From NCBI RefSeq assembly GCF_900182655.1, contig NZ_FXTC01000003.1, positions 248,001-312,000 on the forward strand: a stretch of DNA of 64,000 bases, given 5' to 3'. Numbering within the stretch: the stretch's first letter is position 1; every line of letters begins with the position of its first letter. A model generated the notes under the pieces. The model ran no database searches. It saw nothing but the letters and a program-made list of their open reading frames with translations, and was not told the DNA's origin. Shown here in pieces: positions 46,069 to 54,864 of the stretch. This stretch comes from Chryseobacterium rhizoplanae. Its GTDB lineage: Bacteria > Bacteroidota > Bacteroidia > Flavobacteriales > Weeksellaceae. A program made the position numbers and the translations under genes.

Positions 46069-46120
46069 ATAAAAGCCATAAAAGTTTTATTTTCAAATAC
46101 TTTTATGGCTTTTTAAATTT
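46069..46120. terminator. Bidirectional terminator fmt / ribB
   Basis: A 15-bp perfect stem AAAAGCCATAAAAGT (46071-46085) / ACTTTTATGGCTTTT (46099-46113) lies between convergent genes. Confidence 0.85.
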
Positions 46121-46201
46121 TATACCATTAAAAAAGGCTTAAGAAATCCTAAACCTTTTATATTGTAAACAGTCAAAACTTATCGTTGACTATTCAATTT
46201 A

Positions 46202-47323
46202 TTATAGCTGTACCATCTCAGTAACCTCTACATCATATCCTCCAACCTGAGGTTTGATATTAGGGTTTTGAGTGATTACTTTGAACTTATTAATTCCTAA
46301 ATTCTTTAAGATCTGCGTTCCAATTCCATAATCTCTGTAATTGTACGCCAAAGTAGGATGCTGCTCCTGCCCGTCCTGATAGTTCAGAAACTGCTGAAGT
46401 TTTCTCAATGTATTTTCAGAGTTAGAAACATTATTGATGAAAATGATCGCTCCTTTTCCGGCTTCATTTACCATACCGGTTACTTTTTCCAATAATGGCT
46501 TCTCCCCGTTGTTTAATCTTGTCAATACGTCAAAATAAGAATCTGAAGACTGTACTCTCACCAAAACCGGCTCATCTACGGTCCATGCTCCTTTTGTCAG
46601 TGCAAAGTGAATCTGGTCATTAGAAGTTTCTCTGAAAGCATAAAAATCAAAATCACCGTAATGCGTTTTTACTTTTTTCTCTTCAAGTCTTTCAACCAGG
46701 TTTCCTTTTTTAAGCTGATAATGGATCAGGTCTTCAATAGAAACAATTTTCATATCGTGTTTCTGAGCGAAAGCATGAAGTTCAGGCAGACGGGACATGG
46801 TACCATCTTCATTCATGATCTCACAGATCACTCCGCCTTCTTTTAACCCTGCTAAATTCGTAAGATCAATAGCTGCTTCAGTATGTCCGGCTCTTTTCAA
46901 TACTCCACCTTTTCTTGCACGAAGCGGGAAAATGTGGCCAGGTCTCATAAAGTCTGTAGGTTTGGATTTTTCATCCATCAGTGCTAAAATTGTTTTGGCT
47001 CTGTCTCCTGCAGAAATTCCGGTAGAGGTTCCGTTTCCTAAAAGGTCAACCGATACCGTGAAGGCAGTTTCTTTAGGATCGCTGCTTCTGCTTACCATCA
47101 CTTCAAGCCCAAGTTCATCACATCTTTTCTCAGGAAGCGGCATACAAATAAGCCCTCTTCCGTGAAGCGCCATAAAATTGATAATTTCCGGTGTTGTTAA
47201 CTCTGCTGCGCAAAGAAAATCTCCTTCATTTTCTCTGTCTTCGTCATCTACTACTATGATTATTTTACCATTTTTAAGGTCTTCAATAGCCTCTGGAATA
47301 GTATTTAATTTAATATCGGACAT
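46202..47323 (-). CDS. ribB: DHBP synthase RibB with a degenerate GTP cyclohydrolase II-like domain
   Basis: The 373-residue protein has an intact N-terminal 3,4-dihydroxy-2-butanone 4-phosphate synthase domain (1-~205): DDEDRENEGDFLCAAEL, HGRGLICMPL and RAGHTEAAIDL are all there, so it should make the four-carbon riboflavin precursor. The C-terminal ~160 residues follow the GTP cyclohydrolase II fold (end block YNYRDYGIGTQILKNLGI). They have lost the zinc cysteines (RVQSSDSYFDVL where C-x10-CxC is expected) and the catalytic EGRGIGL segment. GTP cyclohydrolase must be supplied by another gene. The promoter lies at 47342-47373. Confidence 0.93.
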   Translation of the reverse strand: MSDIKLNTIPEAIEDLKNGKIIIVVDDEDRENEGDFLCAAELTTPEIINFMALHGRGLICMPLPEKRCDELGLEVMVSRSSDPKETAFTVSVDLLGNGTSTGISAGDRAKTILALMDEKSKPTDFMRPGHIFPLRARKGGVLKRAGHTEAAIDLTNLAGLKEGGVICEIMNEDGTMSRLPELHAFAQKHDMKIVSIEDLIHYQLKKGNLVERLEEKKVKTHYGDFDFYAFRETSNDQIHFALTKGAWTVDEPVLVRVQSSDSYFDVLTRLNNGEKPLLEKVTGMVNEAGKGAIIFINNVSNSENTLRKLQQFLNYQDGQEQHPTLAYNYRDYGIGTQILKNLGINKFKVITQNPNIKPQVGGYDVEVTEMVQL

Positions 47324-47341
47324 TTTTACTTTTTATTTTTG

Positions 47342-47373
47342 CAAAGATACTCATAAAAATAAGCATCTGCCAA
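47342..47373 (-). promoter_or_regulatory. ribB promoter (TTG-N21-TATCTTTG)
   Basis: On the minus strand TTG (47371-47373), 21 bases, then TATCTTTG (47342-47349). The predicted leader is about 15 bases, so no FMN riboswitch fits before ribB. Confidence 0.55.
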
Positions 47374-47377
47374 CAAA

Positions 47378-48394
47378 TTATGAATGGTTTATTACGCTTT
47401 GGATAGAGTTAGCTGCCTCTCTGAAAATCTCATAAGACCTCAATCTTTTCTGATGATCATAAATATGTGAATTGATCATCAGTTCATCAACCTGGAATTT
47501 TTCCTGGAAATTTTTAAGCTTTTCCTGAACTTCAGCCTGATCTCCGATAAAAGTATATCTCAGCTTCTGCAGAACCATGGATTTCTCCATTGGTGACCAG
47601 ATTTCGTCCATATCATCTACAGGAGGAGCGAAAGGTTTTCTGTCATTTCTTACGATATTGATGAAGGCCTGGAATAAAGTGGTGGAGATTCTATGAGCTT
47701 CCTCCGAAGTTTCTGCCGCTACACCGTTTACACAGGCAATAATATAAGGTTTATCCAGATATTTTGAAGGCTCAAAATGTTCTCTGTATATTTTAAAAGC
47801 CATTTCCATCTGCTCCGGAGCAAAATGTCCTGCAAATGCATACGGTAAACCAAGTTCCGCAGCCAGCCATGCACTGTCTGTACTTGATCCCAGAATATAA
47901 ATGGGAATATCCAGCCCTTCCCCAGGAATAGCACGAACCATAGCATCTGAATTTTCCTTAGAAAAATAGCGCTGAAGTTCCAGAATCTGTCTTGGAAACT
48001 GTTCATTAATAATTGCAGGATTTCTTCCTAAAGCCTGAGCCGTCAATCCGTCTGTACCGGGTGCTCTCCCAACCCCAAGATCTATTCTTCCGGGAAAAAG
48101 AGACTCCAAAGTACCAAACTGTTCCGCAATAATCAAAGAACTATGGTTGGGAAGCATAACTCCTCCAGAACCTACTTTGATTTTTTTGGTTCCATTGGCA
48201 ATAAATCCAATCAAAACTGAAGTTGCCGAACTGGCAATACTCTCCATATTGTGGTGTTCTGCAAGCCAGAATCTTTTAAAGTTTAAATTTTCAGCATGGT
48301 TCGCTAATGATAAGCTGTCCTGAAAAGTATCGTGAATGCTTTTGCCTTGCTTTACAGGTGCAAGATCTAAAACAGAAATTTCAAAATTTTTCAT
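47378..48394 (-). CDS. LLM-class flavin-dependent oxidoreductase
   Basis: The 338-residue protein belongs to the luciferase-like monooxygenase family, YhbW-like branch. The signs are the opening ISVLDLAPVKQGKS, RFWLAEHHNMESIASS and GVMLPNHSSLIIAEQFGTLE, with GRIDLGVGRAPGTD. It would use reduced FMN to oxidise an unknown small substrate, or act as a flavin reductase-like protein. It lies 54 bases upstream of ribB on the same strand; ribB has its own promoter, but a shared flavin theme is possible. TAAATTTG at 48434-48441 is a likely -7 element. Confidence 0.9.
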   Translation of the reverse strand: MKNFEISVLDLAPVKQGKSIHDTFQDSLSLANHAENLNFKRFWLAEHHNMESIASSATSVLIGFIANGTKKIKVGSGGVMLPNHSSLIIAEQFGTLESLFPGRIDLGVGRAPGTDGLTAQALGRNPAIINEQFPRQILELQRYFSKENSDAMVRAIPGEGLDIPIYILGSSTDSAWLAAELGLPYAFAGHFAPEQMEMAFKIYREHFEPSKYLDKPYIIACVNGVAAETSEEAHRISTTLFQAFINIVRNDRKPFAPPVDDMDEIWSPMEKSMVLQKLRYTFIGDQAEVQEKLKNFQEKFQVDELMINSHIYDHQKRLRSYEIFREAANSIQSVINHS

Positions 48395-48433
48395 ATTGAG
48401 ATGTTAATTTTTCTTTGGTCTCAAAAAACCATA

Positions 48434-48441
48434 CAAATTTA
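48434..48441 (-). promoter_or_regulatory. -7 element of the LLM oxidoreductase gene
   Basis: TAAATTTG on the minus strand, a full consensus match about 40 bases before the start codon. Confidence 0.45.
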
Positions 48442-48581
48442 AAACATAAAAACTTCATTAGTTACTTTTTGTAATTAATAAAACCGATCGGTTAATTCAG
48501 GGAAAAACTATTGGAATTCAAATTTTCTTTACCTGATTTTAGTTATACAATTTTGAGTAAATTGCAACATCATTCAAGAAC

Positions 48582-49037
48582 ATGAAAACAAGAATAATGT
48601 ATATCGAAAACAAATCCTTCGGACATAGCGGGCCGGCATGGATTGGTTTTGTGGAATTTTCAAAGTCCGGACAAACTATTTACTGCAATGGGAAGGCTTT
48701 CAAAAAACTGAAAAGACCGGAATATGTTGCCAACTATTTTGATATAGAAACCGGGGAAGAATACTGGGTATCCGGTATTAAGAAAAACGGACAGGACAGG
48801 CATTGGTGTGGAGGCGGAAAAATTATGCTTGATAAAAACTCTATGGATGAATATCTGAAATTGGTAGATTTCAATATCATAGACAAAAATCACTTTGAGA
48901 TCGTTGAATTCTCCCAAACAGACAAAAGCAGATTTAATGAAATAGAAAATACAGAAACTGAATTCAGAGATAGGAGTTTTCATGCTACTTTTTATGATAA
49001 CAATCGAAGAAAATTAATCTTAGACACTAAAATTTAA
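48582..49037 (+). CDS. Small conserved protein of unknown function
   Basis: The 151-residue cytoplasmic protein opens with MKTRIMYIENKSFGHSGPAW and contains NYFDIETGEEYWVSGIKKNG. I know this opening from a family of short Bacteroidota proteins that databases often label 1-deoxy-xylulose-5-phosphate synthase. That label cannot be right, as the protein is far too short and has no thiamine-diphosphate motif. The C-terminal ~60 residues are charged. Its stop codon is followed at once by the start of a lipoprotein gene. Confidence 0.75.
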   Translation: MKTRIMYIENKSFGHSGPAWIGFVEFSKSGQTIYCNGKAFKKLKRPEYVANYFDIETGEEYWVSGIKKNGQDRHWCGGGKIMLDKNSMDEYLKLVDFNIIDKNHFEIVEFSQTDKSRFNEIENTETEFRDRSFHATFYDNNRRKLILDTKI

Positions 49038-49475
49038 ATGAAAAATATTTATTTACTGCTTTTATCATTCCTTTTAATCAGCTGCTCTTTCAACCAATTT
49101 TATAAAGACAGAGAATCAGACAAAACAGATGGTGAGAAAATTCCCATAAAATTTTATTGGGAACTTCGTTATGGAAAAAATCCGGATGATATTTATAAGT
49201 TATTTGGTGAGAAGTTTTTTGAAGTGACCGATAAAGAAAAACTTGTAAAACTTATGAATACAGTCAATGCGATTGGCCCTGTTGAAGAATACAATCTTGC
49301 CAAATGGGAAACAATGGTTGTGAAGGGAAACAACGCACGAAGTCAATACTTCTTCATGTATAATGTAAAAAGAGGGACTAAGAAAACAGAAGAATCTTTT
49401 ACTTTAGAAAAGAATAAAGAAGGAGATATAAAAATAGTGGGTTACAGAGTTAATCAGGATTTATTAAACGAATAA
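49038..49475 (+). CDS. Unrecognised small lipoprotein
   Basis: The 145-residue protein has a lipoprotein signal (LLSFLLISC, lipobox Cys near residue 16) and a short, mixed, charged mature domain with no recognised family. The ATG directly follows the stop codon of the upstream gene, so the two are translated from one message. A terminator follows. The function is unknown. Confidence 0.72.
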   Translation: MKNIYLLLLSFLLISCSFNQFYKDRESDKTDGEKIPIKFYWELRYGKNPDDIYKLFGEKFFEVTDKEKLVKLMNTVNAIGPVEEYNLAKWETMVVKGNNARSQYFFMYNVKRGTKKTEESFTLEKNKEGDIKIVGYRVNQDLLNE

Positions 49476-49478
49476 AAT

Positions 49479-49516
49479 AAAAAAGGGTTTGAGTATTTTC
49501 AAAACCCTTTTTATTT
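49479..49516 (+). terminator. Terminator of the small lipoprotein operon
   Basis: AAAAGGGTTT (49481-49490) pairs with AAACCCTTTT (49502-49511), with flanking A and T runs. Confidence 0.8.
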
Positions 49517-49636
49517 CACTCAAGCAAATTCTCACATTCAATAATTATCATATTAAAAGTTTTTTTAACATTAATAATTCAATAAAAAGAGAAATATTAT
49601 TTATATTCGTATACCAAATCTTTAAAAAACTTTAAT

Positions 49637-50485
49637 ATGAACAAAAAACCAAGAAGTCTGTTCTCTCTGCAGATTCTGACAGGAAGAACTGTCTTTATGA
49701 GCCTTGTTATTGCTGCTTTATTAACATCTTGTAGCAAAAACAATGAAGAAATAACCTCCGAAGCTCAAACTAATGCTTTTAATACTGAAAATGTCAAAAA
49801 GGGGCAGTTGAATGGCCAGGAAATTAGTTATGAAAGAAAAAACGGAATGAATTTTTTCCAGGGAGACATTGTTCTATCCGACAAACAACTTACAGAAGGC
49901 AGTGAATTTAATAAGGGTGGTGCAAGCTATTCAAGATGGCCAAACGGTAAAATTTATTATACTGTTGCTAGTAATATGGGATCTATCAATGCTAATAAAA
50001 TTACTACTGCCGTGAATGAGTACAATACAAAAACAAATACTCAATGGATTCCACGTACCAACCAAACCAATTATGTAGAATTTATTTTTGGAAGTTCGTC
50101 CGGATCAGATGGTTGGGCCCATATTGGATATCAGGGAGGAAAACAAACTGTTTCTTTGGATCAATATATTTCTGTAGGATCGGTAATTCATGAGATGGGG
50201 CATACGGTAGGACTTTATCATGAACATACCCGCAAAGACAGAGATCAGTATGTAAAAATTCTTTGGAATAATATCCAAAGTGGGCAATCTTATAATTTCA
50301 ATATATATAGTTCGGGGACAGATATAGGACCATTCAACATCAATTCTGTGATGATGTATTGGCCTACTTCTTATTCTAAAAACGGACTGCCAACTATTAC
50401 AAGAGCAGACAATTCAAACTTTACATATAACAGAACAGGCTTTACAGCCGGGGATATCAATACCATTAATACTATGTATCCTTAA
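49637..50485 (+). CDS. Astacin-like (M12A) zinc metalloprotease lipoprotein
   Basis: The 282-residue protein has a signal with a lipobox (ALLTSC, Cys32), a pro-region of about 60 residues and a protease domain. The astacin zinc signature HEMGHTVGLYHEHTRKDRD starts at residue 185 (three His ligands, Glu186 as base) and the Met-turn is in INSVMMYW (about 236-242). It resembles flavastacin of Elizabethkingia. It lacks a T9SS tail, so surface or periplasmic location via the lipid anchor is predicted. TATATTCG at 49602-49609 may be its -7 element. Confidence 0.9.
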   Translation: MNKKPRSLFSLQILTGRTVFMSLVIAALLTSCSKNNEEITSEAQTNAFNTENVKKGQLNGQEISYERKNGMNFFQGDIVLSDKQLTEGSEFNKGGASYSRWPNGKIYYTVASNMGSINANKITTAVNEYNTKTNTQWIPRTNQTNYVEFIFGSSSGSDGWAHIGYQGGKQTVSLDQYISVGSVIHEMGHTVGLYHEHTRKDRDQYVKILWNNIQSGQSYNFNIYSSGTDIGPFNINSVMMYWPTSYSKNGLPTITRADNSNFTYNRTGFTAGDINTINTMYP

Positions 50486-50510
50486 TTTCAAAGAACTTTT
50501 GTGACCATCA

Positions 50511-50547
50511 AAAAAGGGAAGAATTCTTATGAATTCTTCCCTTTTTT
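50511..50547. terminator. Bidirectional terminator astacin gene / helicase gene
   Basis: AAGGGAAGAATTC (up to 50525) pairs with GAATTCTTCCCTT (from 50531), with A and T runs outside. The helicase stop codon lies in the hairpin. Confidence 0.88.
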
Positions 50548-52653
50548 ATAATTATAATGATTAATTAAAATCCTGATTTCATTGAATTCAAAATGGCTTG
50601 GCAATGCACTCTTCCACTCAGTCAATGTTTCGCGTGGGTTTTTGTAGAATTCATCTTCAAAAGCCTTGATCTTATCTGAAGTAATGACTCTGGAGATATC
50701 CAGCAATCCCTGTTCTGCAAATTTGGCAAGATGGCCAATGACTGTTTCTTTTACCAGACCTCTTTCCAAAGCAATTTCTCCAATAGTTTTTCCCTGTTCA
50801 AACAACTGAAAGGTTAAAACCTGAGACGGAACTTTAGCTATTTTCAGATTGATTTCTTTATCATTCTTTTCATCTAAAAGTTTAGTTTCCAGAAGATAAA
50901 TTTCTCTTAAACTGTTCAGGTATTCTTCAATATCTTCCAGCCAGTTTTTGAATTCCTCGTTATATTGCTTTAACCCTTTCGCTCCTTTTATTTCAGCATA
51001 GAATTCTTTCAAAGGATCGAAAATTTTATTTCTGGTTTCTGTAAAGAAGAAATTAACGGCTCCTTTTGATTTACTTTCAATTTCGGACCAGTCTTCTTTT
51101 TGTTCAATAAAATTATTGACTTTCTGGAAAATAATTCTTTCCAGCTTTTCAAAGATTTTCCCAAGATTTACCGCTTCATGTTTCAACTGAAGATAAAGCT
51201 GTTTAGTCTTGGCATGATCTATATTCTTGGTCACAATAGACAGGTTATTCCATTCTTCTACTTCTTTTAAAAACCATGTACAGTCAAGGGTACGAAGTAC
51301 TTTTCTGATGCTGTAGTCATATTTCTCCTGATTCAGAATAGCTTCCACATGGTCGTTGGCAATAGTATCCGTATGGAAATGCAAAATCCTGCTATCCTTG
51401 AAAATAACTTCGGGGGTAATTTTCGATTTTAAAACAATTCCTTCCAATGTTCTGCAACGGGATAAAGCCACATATACCTGACCAGCCGTGAAACTTTTTC
51501 CTGCATCAATAATTACTTTATCAAACGTCAGTCCCTGGCTTTTATGGATGGTAACAGCCCAGGCCAGTTTTATCGGAAACTGTTCAAAACTTCCCAATAC
51601 TTCTTCCTGAATATTTTTATCGGTATCAAGGAAATATTTTTTCTGTTCCCAGGTTTCTCTTTTAACTACAATTTCATTTTCACTTCCATCCAGCGCAACA
51701 CGAATTTCATTTTCATCCAATGCAATAATCTCTCCTAGTTTCCCGTTGAAATATTTCTTTTCTCCGGAAATGTCATTTCGGATAAACATGATCTGCGCTC
51801 CGATTTTCAATTCTAAAAACTGTTCGTTTGGAAACTGGTTTTCTTTAAAATCACCTACAAGTTTAGCTTCATAAATCTGAGGATCTGCCTTGATCTCCGT
51901 CAGTTTTTCCAGATTGATTTCATCAGCCATTTTATTGTGAGAGCACAGGTATACATAAGATTCTTTCCCCATGTCAAAATCAGGATCGTATCTTTCATTA
52001 AGGTGGTTAAAATCTATATTATCCACATCACCGTCCCGGATAGCATTCAGAATCGACAGAAATCCCTGGTCAGACTGTCTGTAAACTTTTGTCAGTTCAA
52101 TGGTAACAATCGGAATTTCCTTAATGGCATGGCTGTCAAAAAAGAAAGGTGAATGGTAATACATTTTCAGAATATGCTCATCCCTTACCACAGGCGGAAG
52201 CTGAAACAAATCTCCAATGAAGAGCATCTGCACCCCTCCGAATCTTTGATTATTTCTTCTGATAAATCTTAAAGAAAAATCCATCATATCCAGAACATCA
52301 GCTCTCAACATGGAAACCTCATCAATGATAATGATCTCAACTTCTCTCAGAAGTTTAAGTTTATCTTTACGGTATTTGAAATGGGGCATCAGATCGGCAA
52401 TATTATTAGCCAAACTGGTGTCTATTCTTTCTGTTGTAGGAAGAAAAGTTCTCAACGGCAGCCCAAACATGGAATGAATGGTAACGCCTCCCGCATTGAT
52501 TGCAGCAATTCCCGTGGGTGCTACCACAATATGTTTTTTCTTTGTACGTCGTACAAAATCATTGAGAAACGTCGTTTTACCTGTTCCCGCTTTCCCGGTC
52601 AGAAAAACACTTCTGTTCGTATATTCTATTAAGTCAAAAAAATGATTGTTCAT
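50527..52653 (-). CDS. PIF1/RecD2-like helicase with C-terminal HTH domain
   Basis: The product has about 708 residues from the ATG at 52653. The superfamily 1B motifs are FLTGKAGTGKTTFL (P-loop at about 20-27), IIIDEVSMLRADVLDMMDF, GDLFQLPPV and, later, AWAVTIHKSQGLTFDKVIID and VALSRC. A long helical region and a C-terminal helix-turn-helix (KTIGEIALERGLVKETVIGHLAKF) follow, which resembles the HTH_40 domain of RecQ-like proteins. It is probably a 5'-3' DNA helicase in genome maintenance. An in-frame TTG at 52662 is part of the promoter and not the start. Confidence 0.9.
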   Translation of the reverse strand: MNNHFFDLIEYTNRSVFLTGKAGTGKTTFLNDFVRRTKKKHIVVAPTGIAAINAGGVTIHSMFGLPLRTFLPTTERIDTSLANNIADLMPHFKYRKDKLKLLREVEIIIIDEVSMLRADVLDMMDFSLRFIRRNNQRFGGVQMLFIGDLFQLPPVVRDEHILKMYYHSPFFFDSHAIKEIPIVTIELTKVYRQSDQGFLSILNAIRDGDVDNIDFNHLNERYDPDFDMGKESYVYLCSHNKMADEINLEKLTEIKADPQIYEAKLVGDFKENQFPNEQFLELKIGAQIMFIRNDISGEKKYFNGKLGEIIALDENEIRVALDGSENEIVVKRETWEQKKYFLDTDKNIQEEVLGSFEQFPIKLAWAVTIHKSQGLTFDKVIIDAGKSFTAGQVYVALSRCRTLEGIVLKSKITPEVIFKDSRILHFHTDTIANDHVEAILNQEKYDYSIRKVLRTLDCTWFLKEVEEWNNLSIVTKNIDHAKTKQLYLQLKHEAVNLGKIFEKLERIIFQKVNNFIEQKEDWSEIESKSKGAVNFFFTETRNKIFDPLKEFYAEIKGAKGLKQYNEEFKNWLEDIEEYLNSLREIYLLETKLLDEKNDKEINLKIAKVPSQVLTFQLFEQGKTIGEIALERGLVKETVIGHLAKFAEQGLLDISRVITSDKIKAFEDEFYKNPRETLTEWKSALPSHFEFNEIRILINHYNYKKGKNS

Positions 52654-52659
52654 CGTTGT

Positions 52660-52667
52660 CAAAAATA
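52660..52667 (-). promoter_or_regulatory. -7 element abutting the helicase start codon
   Basis: TATTTTTG on the minus strand ends 6 bases before the ATG, which predicts a leaderless mRNA. Confidence 0.55.
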
Positions 52668-52735
52668 CGGAAATGAATTTGAATTTCTTACCTTGGCATA
52701 AGTTTTGAAAATTCTTAAAAAGAAAAAAGTTTATT

Positions 52736-53188
52736 GTGAAAAAAATATTCTTCTATTTCCCGGTGATAGTATTAAGTACTACATTAACCATGGTTTCCTG
52801 TAATACCTCAAAAAATACCAATACCAATCTTCCTGTAGATATCGCAGATAGACCTGCTGATGAAGACAGCCAGAAGTATGAGCAGGCACAGCTGGATAGA
52901 TTAAAAGCCTCTATTGAGTCTGAAGTGTCCGGAGAAAAATGTACGGATGCCAGTGAATGGGCGTTTGCACCCATGGGAGCAAAATCCTGTGGCGGACCTC
53001 AGCAATATATTGCTTACCCAAAGAAAATAGAAGCGGCTTTCTTACAGAGAGTGAATGATTACACGGAAAAAGTAAAAACTTTTAATGAAAAATATAATAT
53101 CATGTCGGACTGTGTAGCCATCACACCTCCTACCTCTTTGAAATGTATTCATGGAAAAATCAGACTGATTACGCCTGATAATACCTAA
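52736..53188 (+). CDS. Unrecognised lipoprotein with four cysteines
   Basis: The 150-residue protein starts with GTG at 52736 (no ATG is available upstream) and has a lipobox (LTMVSC, Cys22). The mature part has four further cysteines (in GEKCTDASEW, AKSCGGPQQY, MSDCVAI and LKCIHGK), which could make two disulfides in the periplasm. No family is recognised. It is divergent from the helicase and ends at a terminator. Confidence 0.75.
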   Translation: MKKIFFYFPVIVLSTTLTMVSCNTSKNTNTNLPVDIADRPADEDSQKYEQAQLDRLKASIESEVSGEKCTDASEWAFAPMGAKSCGGPQQYIAYPKKIEAAFLQRVNDYTEKVKTFNEKYNIMSDCVAITPPTSLKCIHGKIRLITPDNT

Positions 53189-53216
53189 CAATAAAGCAAA
53201 GGTTCTATATCAAATC

Positions 53217-53249
53217 GAAAAAAGCTCTGTCCTGGGACAGAGCTTTTAT
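53217..53249. terminator. Bidirectional terminator, lipoprotein / gamma-CA-like gene
   Basis: AAGCTCTGTCC (53222-53232) pairs with GGACAGAGCTT (53235-53245), flanked by A and T runs. Confidence 0.85.
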
Positions 53250-53270
53250 ATTTACAGGATCAATTGAAAA

Positions 53271-53807
53271 TTAAAATTGATGATCTTTTACGTTCTCCTT
53301 ATACCATGAAGAGTATTTGACATAATTATTTGCAATTCTGTCTACTTCACCTTCCAGTAACTGAGCATTGATATCTTTGATTTTTTTCGCAGGAACTCCG
53401 CCCCATACTTCCCCGGATTTGATATGAGTACCCTGGGTTACTACAGAACCTGCTCCTACAATAGAATTTTCTTCCACCAGACAGTCATCCATTACAATAG
53501 CTCCCATCCCGATCAGGACATTATCTTTAATAGTGCACCCGTGAACAATTGCGTTATGCCCGATAGAAACATTATTTCCGATATTCAGCGGACTTTTCTG
53601 ATAAGTACAATGCAGCATTGCATTATCCTGAACATTTACCTTATCACCCATTTTTATATAGTGAACATCGCCTCTGATCACAGCATTATACCAAACGCTG
53701 CAGTCTCTTCCCATCGTAACATCACCAATAATAGTAGCGGTTTCTGCTAAAAAAGTGTTCTCTCCGATCTGTGGTGCCTTTCCTAAAAGTTCTTTTATAA
53801 GTGCCAT
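53271..53807 (-). CDS. Gamma-carbonic-anhydrase-like hexapeptide protein
   Basis: The 178-residue protein from the ATG at 53807 (MALIKELLGKAPQIGEN) is a left-handed beta-helix of hexapeptide repeats followed by a C-terminal helix. The metal-site histidines fit the gamma-CA/YrdA pattern in QDNAMLHC, VSIGHNAIVHG. It may be a zinc enzyme or a non-catalytic relative. An in-frame extension to 53840 adds MGIFSNFQIN-like residues with no family support, so I reject it. Divergent from the Nfu gene. Confidence 0.9.
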   Translation of the reverse strand: MALIKELLGKAPQIGENTFLAETATIIGDVTMGRDCSVWYNAVIRGDVHYIKMGDKVNVQDNAMLHCTYQKSPLNIGNNVSIGHNAIVHGCTIKDNVLIGMGAIVMDDCLVEENSIVGAGSVVTQGTHIKSGEVWGGVPAKKIKDINAQLLEGEVDRIANNYVKYSSWYKENVKDHQF

Positions 53808-53945
53808 AATATTAATTTGAAAATTTGAAAATATGCCCAATTGAAAATGATAAATCTCTTGCTTTATAATCCAGGTATCTAACTTCTAAATTACAGCGAT
53901 AGCAAAAATCTAACTCTCAATTCTCAGCTTCTAACTTCTAATGCG

Positions 53946-53953
53946 TATTTTTG
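53946..53953 (+). promoter_or_regulatory. -7 element of the Nfu-hemH operon
   Basis: TATTTTTG, a full consensus match 21 bases before the ATG at 53975. The TTG at 53951 is promoter sequence. Confidence 0.5.
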
Positions 53954-53974
53954 TATCTCAAATTTAACGAAAAA

Positions 53975-54853
53975 ATGCGTACCGTACTTATAGAACCTAC
54001 CGAAAACCCGAAAGTAATGAAATTTGTTGCAGATTACAATCTCATTCCGGGGTCTTTAGAGTTGGACAGAAATTCAGATATATCAGAAATTCCTTTGGCA
54101 CAGGAGCTTTTCAACTATCCGTTTGTGGAAAGAATTTTCATAACGGCTAATTTTGTAGCTGTGGCTAAACAGGATACCATAGAATGGGAACATGTAGCTG
54201 AAAGTCTGAAAAATGTGATTGAGGATGAATTATTGGCCAACCCAAGAATTTACCTTCAAAAGAAAAAAGAAATGTATCAGATCTATGCTGAAATGACTCC
54301 GAATCCTAATGTAATGAAATTTGTTTCAAACAAATTGCTAATGGATGGTTTTGTGGAAGTAAAATCTGTTGAAGCCGCTGAGGAAGTTCCTTTGGCACAG
54401 GCAATCTTTAAAGAATTTGAATTTACAAAAGAAGTTTTCATTTCTGATAATTTTGTAGCGGTTACCAGAGACAATTCTGTAGAATGGCACCAGGTGATGA
54501 TGACTGTTCGTGCGCTTATTGCCGAGTATCTTCAAAACGGAGGTGAAATTTCTAAAATAGAACCTCAGAAACATGAAAACCCTGTTGAAAAAATTATCAA
54601 CAGAGATTATACGGAAGATGAGCAGAAAATTTCTGACATTTTAAATGAATATGTAGCGCCTGCAGTAGAAAATGATGGTGGAAAAATTTCATTAATGGAA
54701 TATGATCAGGAGAGTAAAACTGCAAAAATGCTTTTACAGGGAGCTTGTTCAGGCTGCCCTAGTTCTACAGCTACTTTGAAAAACGGAATTGAAAATATTT
54801 TAAAACAATTCGTTCCGGATCTGGTAGAAAAAGTAGAAGCTGTAAACGGATAA
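53975..54853 (+). CDS. Nfu-type Fe-S carrier with duplicated N-terminal domain
   Basis: The product has about 292 residues from the ATG at 53975. Two Nfu N-terminal domains lie in tandem (about 1-85 and 95-185); each has TENPKVMKFV or TPNPNVMKFV near its start and EVPLAQ/EIPLAQ with FVAV later. A single NifU C-terminal domain follows, with the cluster-binding CxxC in GACSGCPSSTATLKNGIE. It should carry and deliver Fe-S clusters. It starts an operon with an FMN reductase (11-base gap) and hemH, which suits a link between Fe-S and haem supply. Confidence 0.92.
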   Translation: MRTVLIEPTENPKVMKFVADYNLIPGSLELDRNSDISEIPLAQELFNYPFVERIFITANFVAVAKQDTIEWEHVAESLKNVIEDELLANPRIYLQKKKEMYQIYAEMTPNPNVMKFVSNKLLMDGFVEVKSVEAAEEVPLAQAIFKEFEFTKEVFISDNFVAVTRDNSVEWHQVMMTVRALIAEYLQNGGEISKIEPQKHENPVEKIINRDYTEDEQKISDILNEYVAPAVENDGGKISLMEYDQESKTAKMLLQGACSGCPSSTATLKNGIENILKQFVPDLVEKVEAVNG

Positions 54854-54864
54854 TTCAGTTTAAA

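Noticed and set aside
47324..47377. FMN riboswitch before ribB
   Set aside because: The gap is only 54 bases, with a promoter in it, too short for an RFN element, and none of the conserved RFN pieces are visible.
48582..49037. 1-deoxy-D-xylulose-5-phosphate synthase, a label used for this small family
   Set aside because: At 151 residues it cannot hold a DXS fold, and no thiamine-diphosphate motif is present.
52654..52662. TTG start for the PIF1-like helicase
   Set aside because: The TTG is the end of a perfect TATTTTTG -7 element; the ATG three codons on is the better start.
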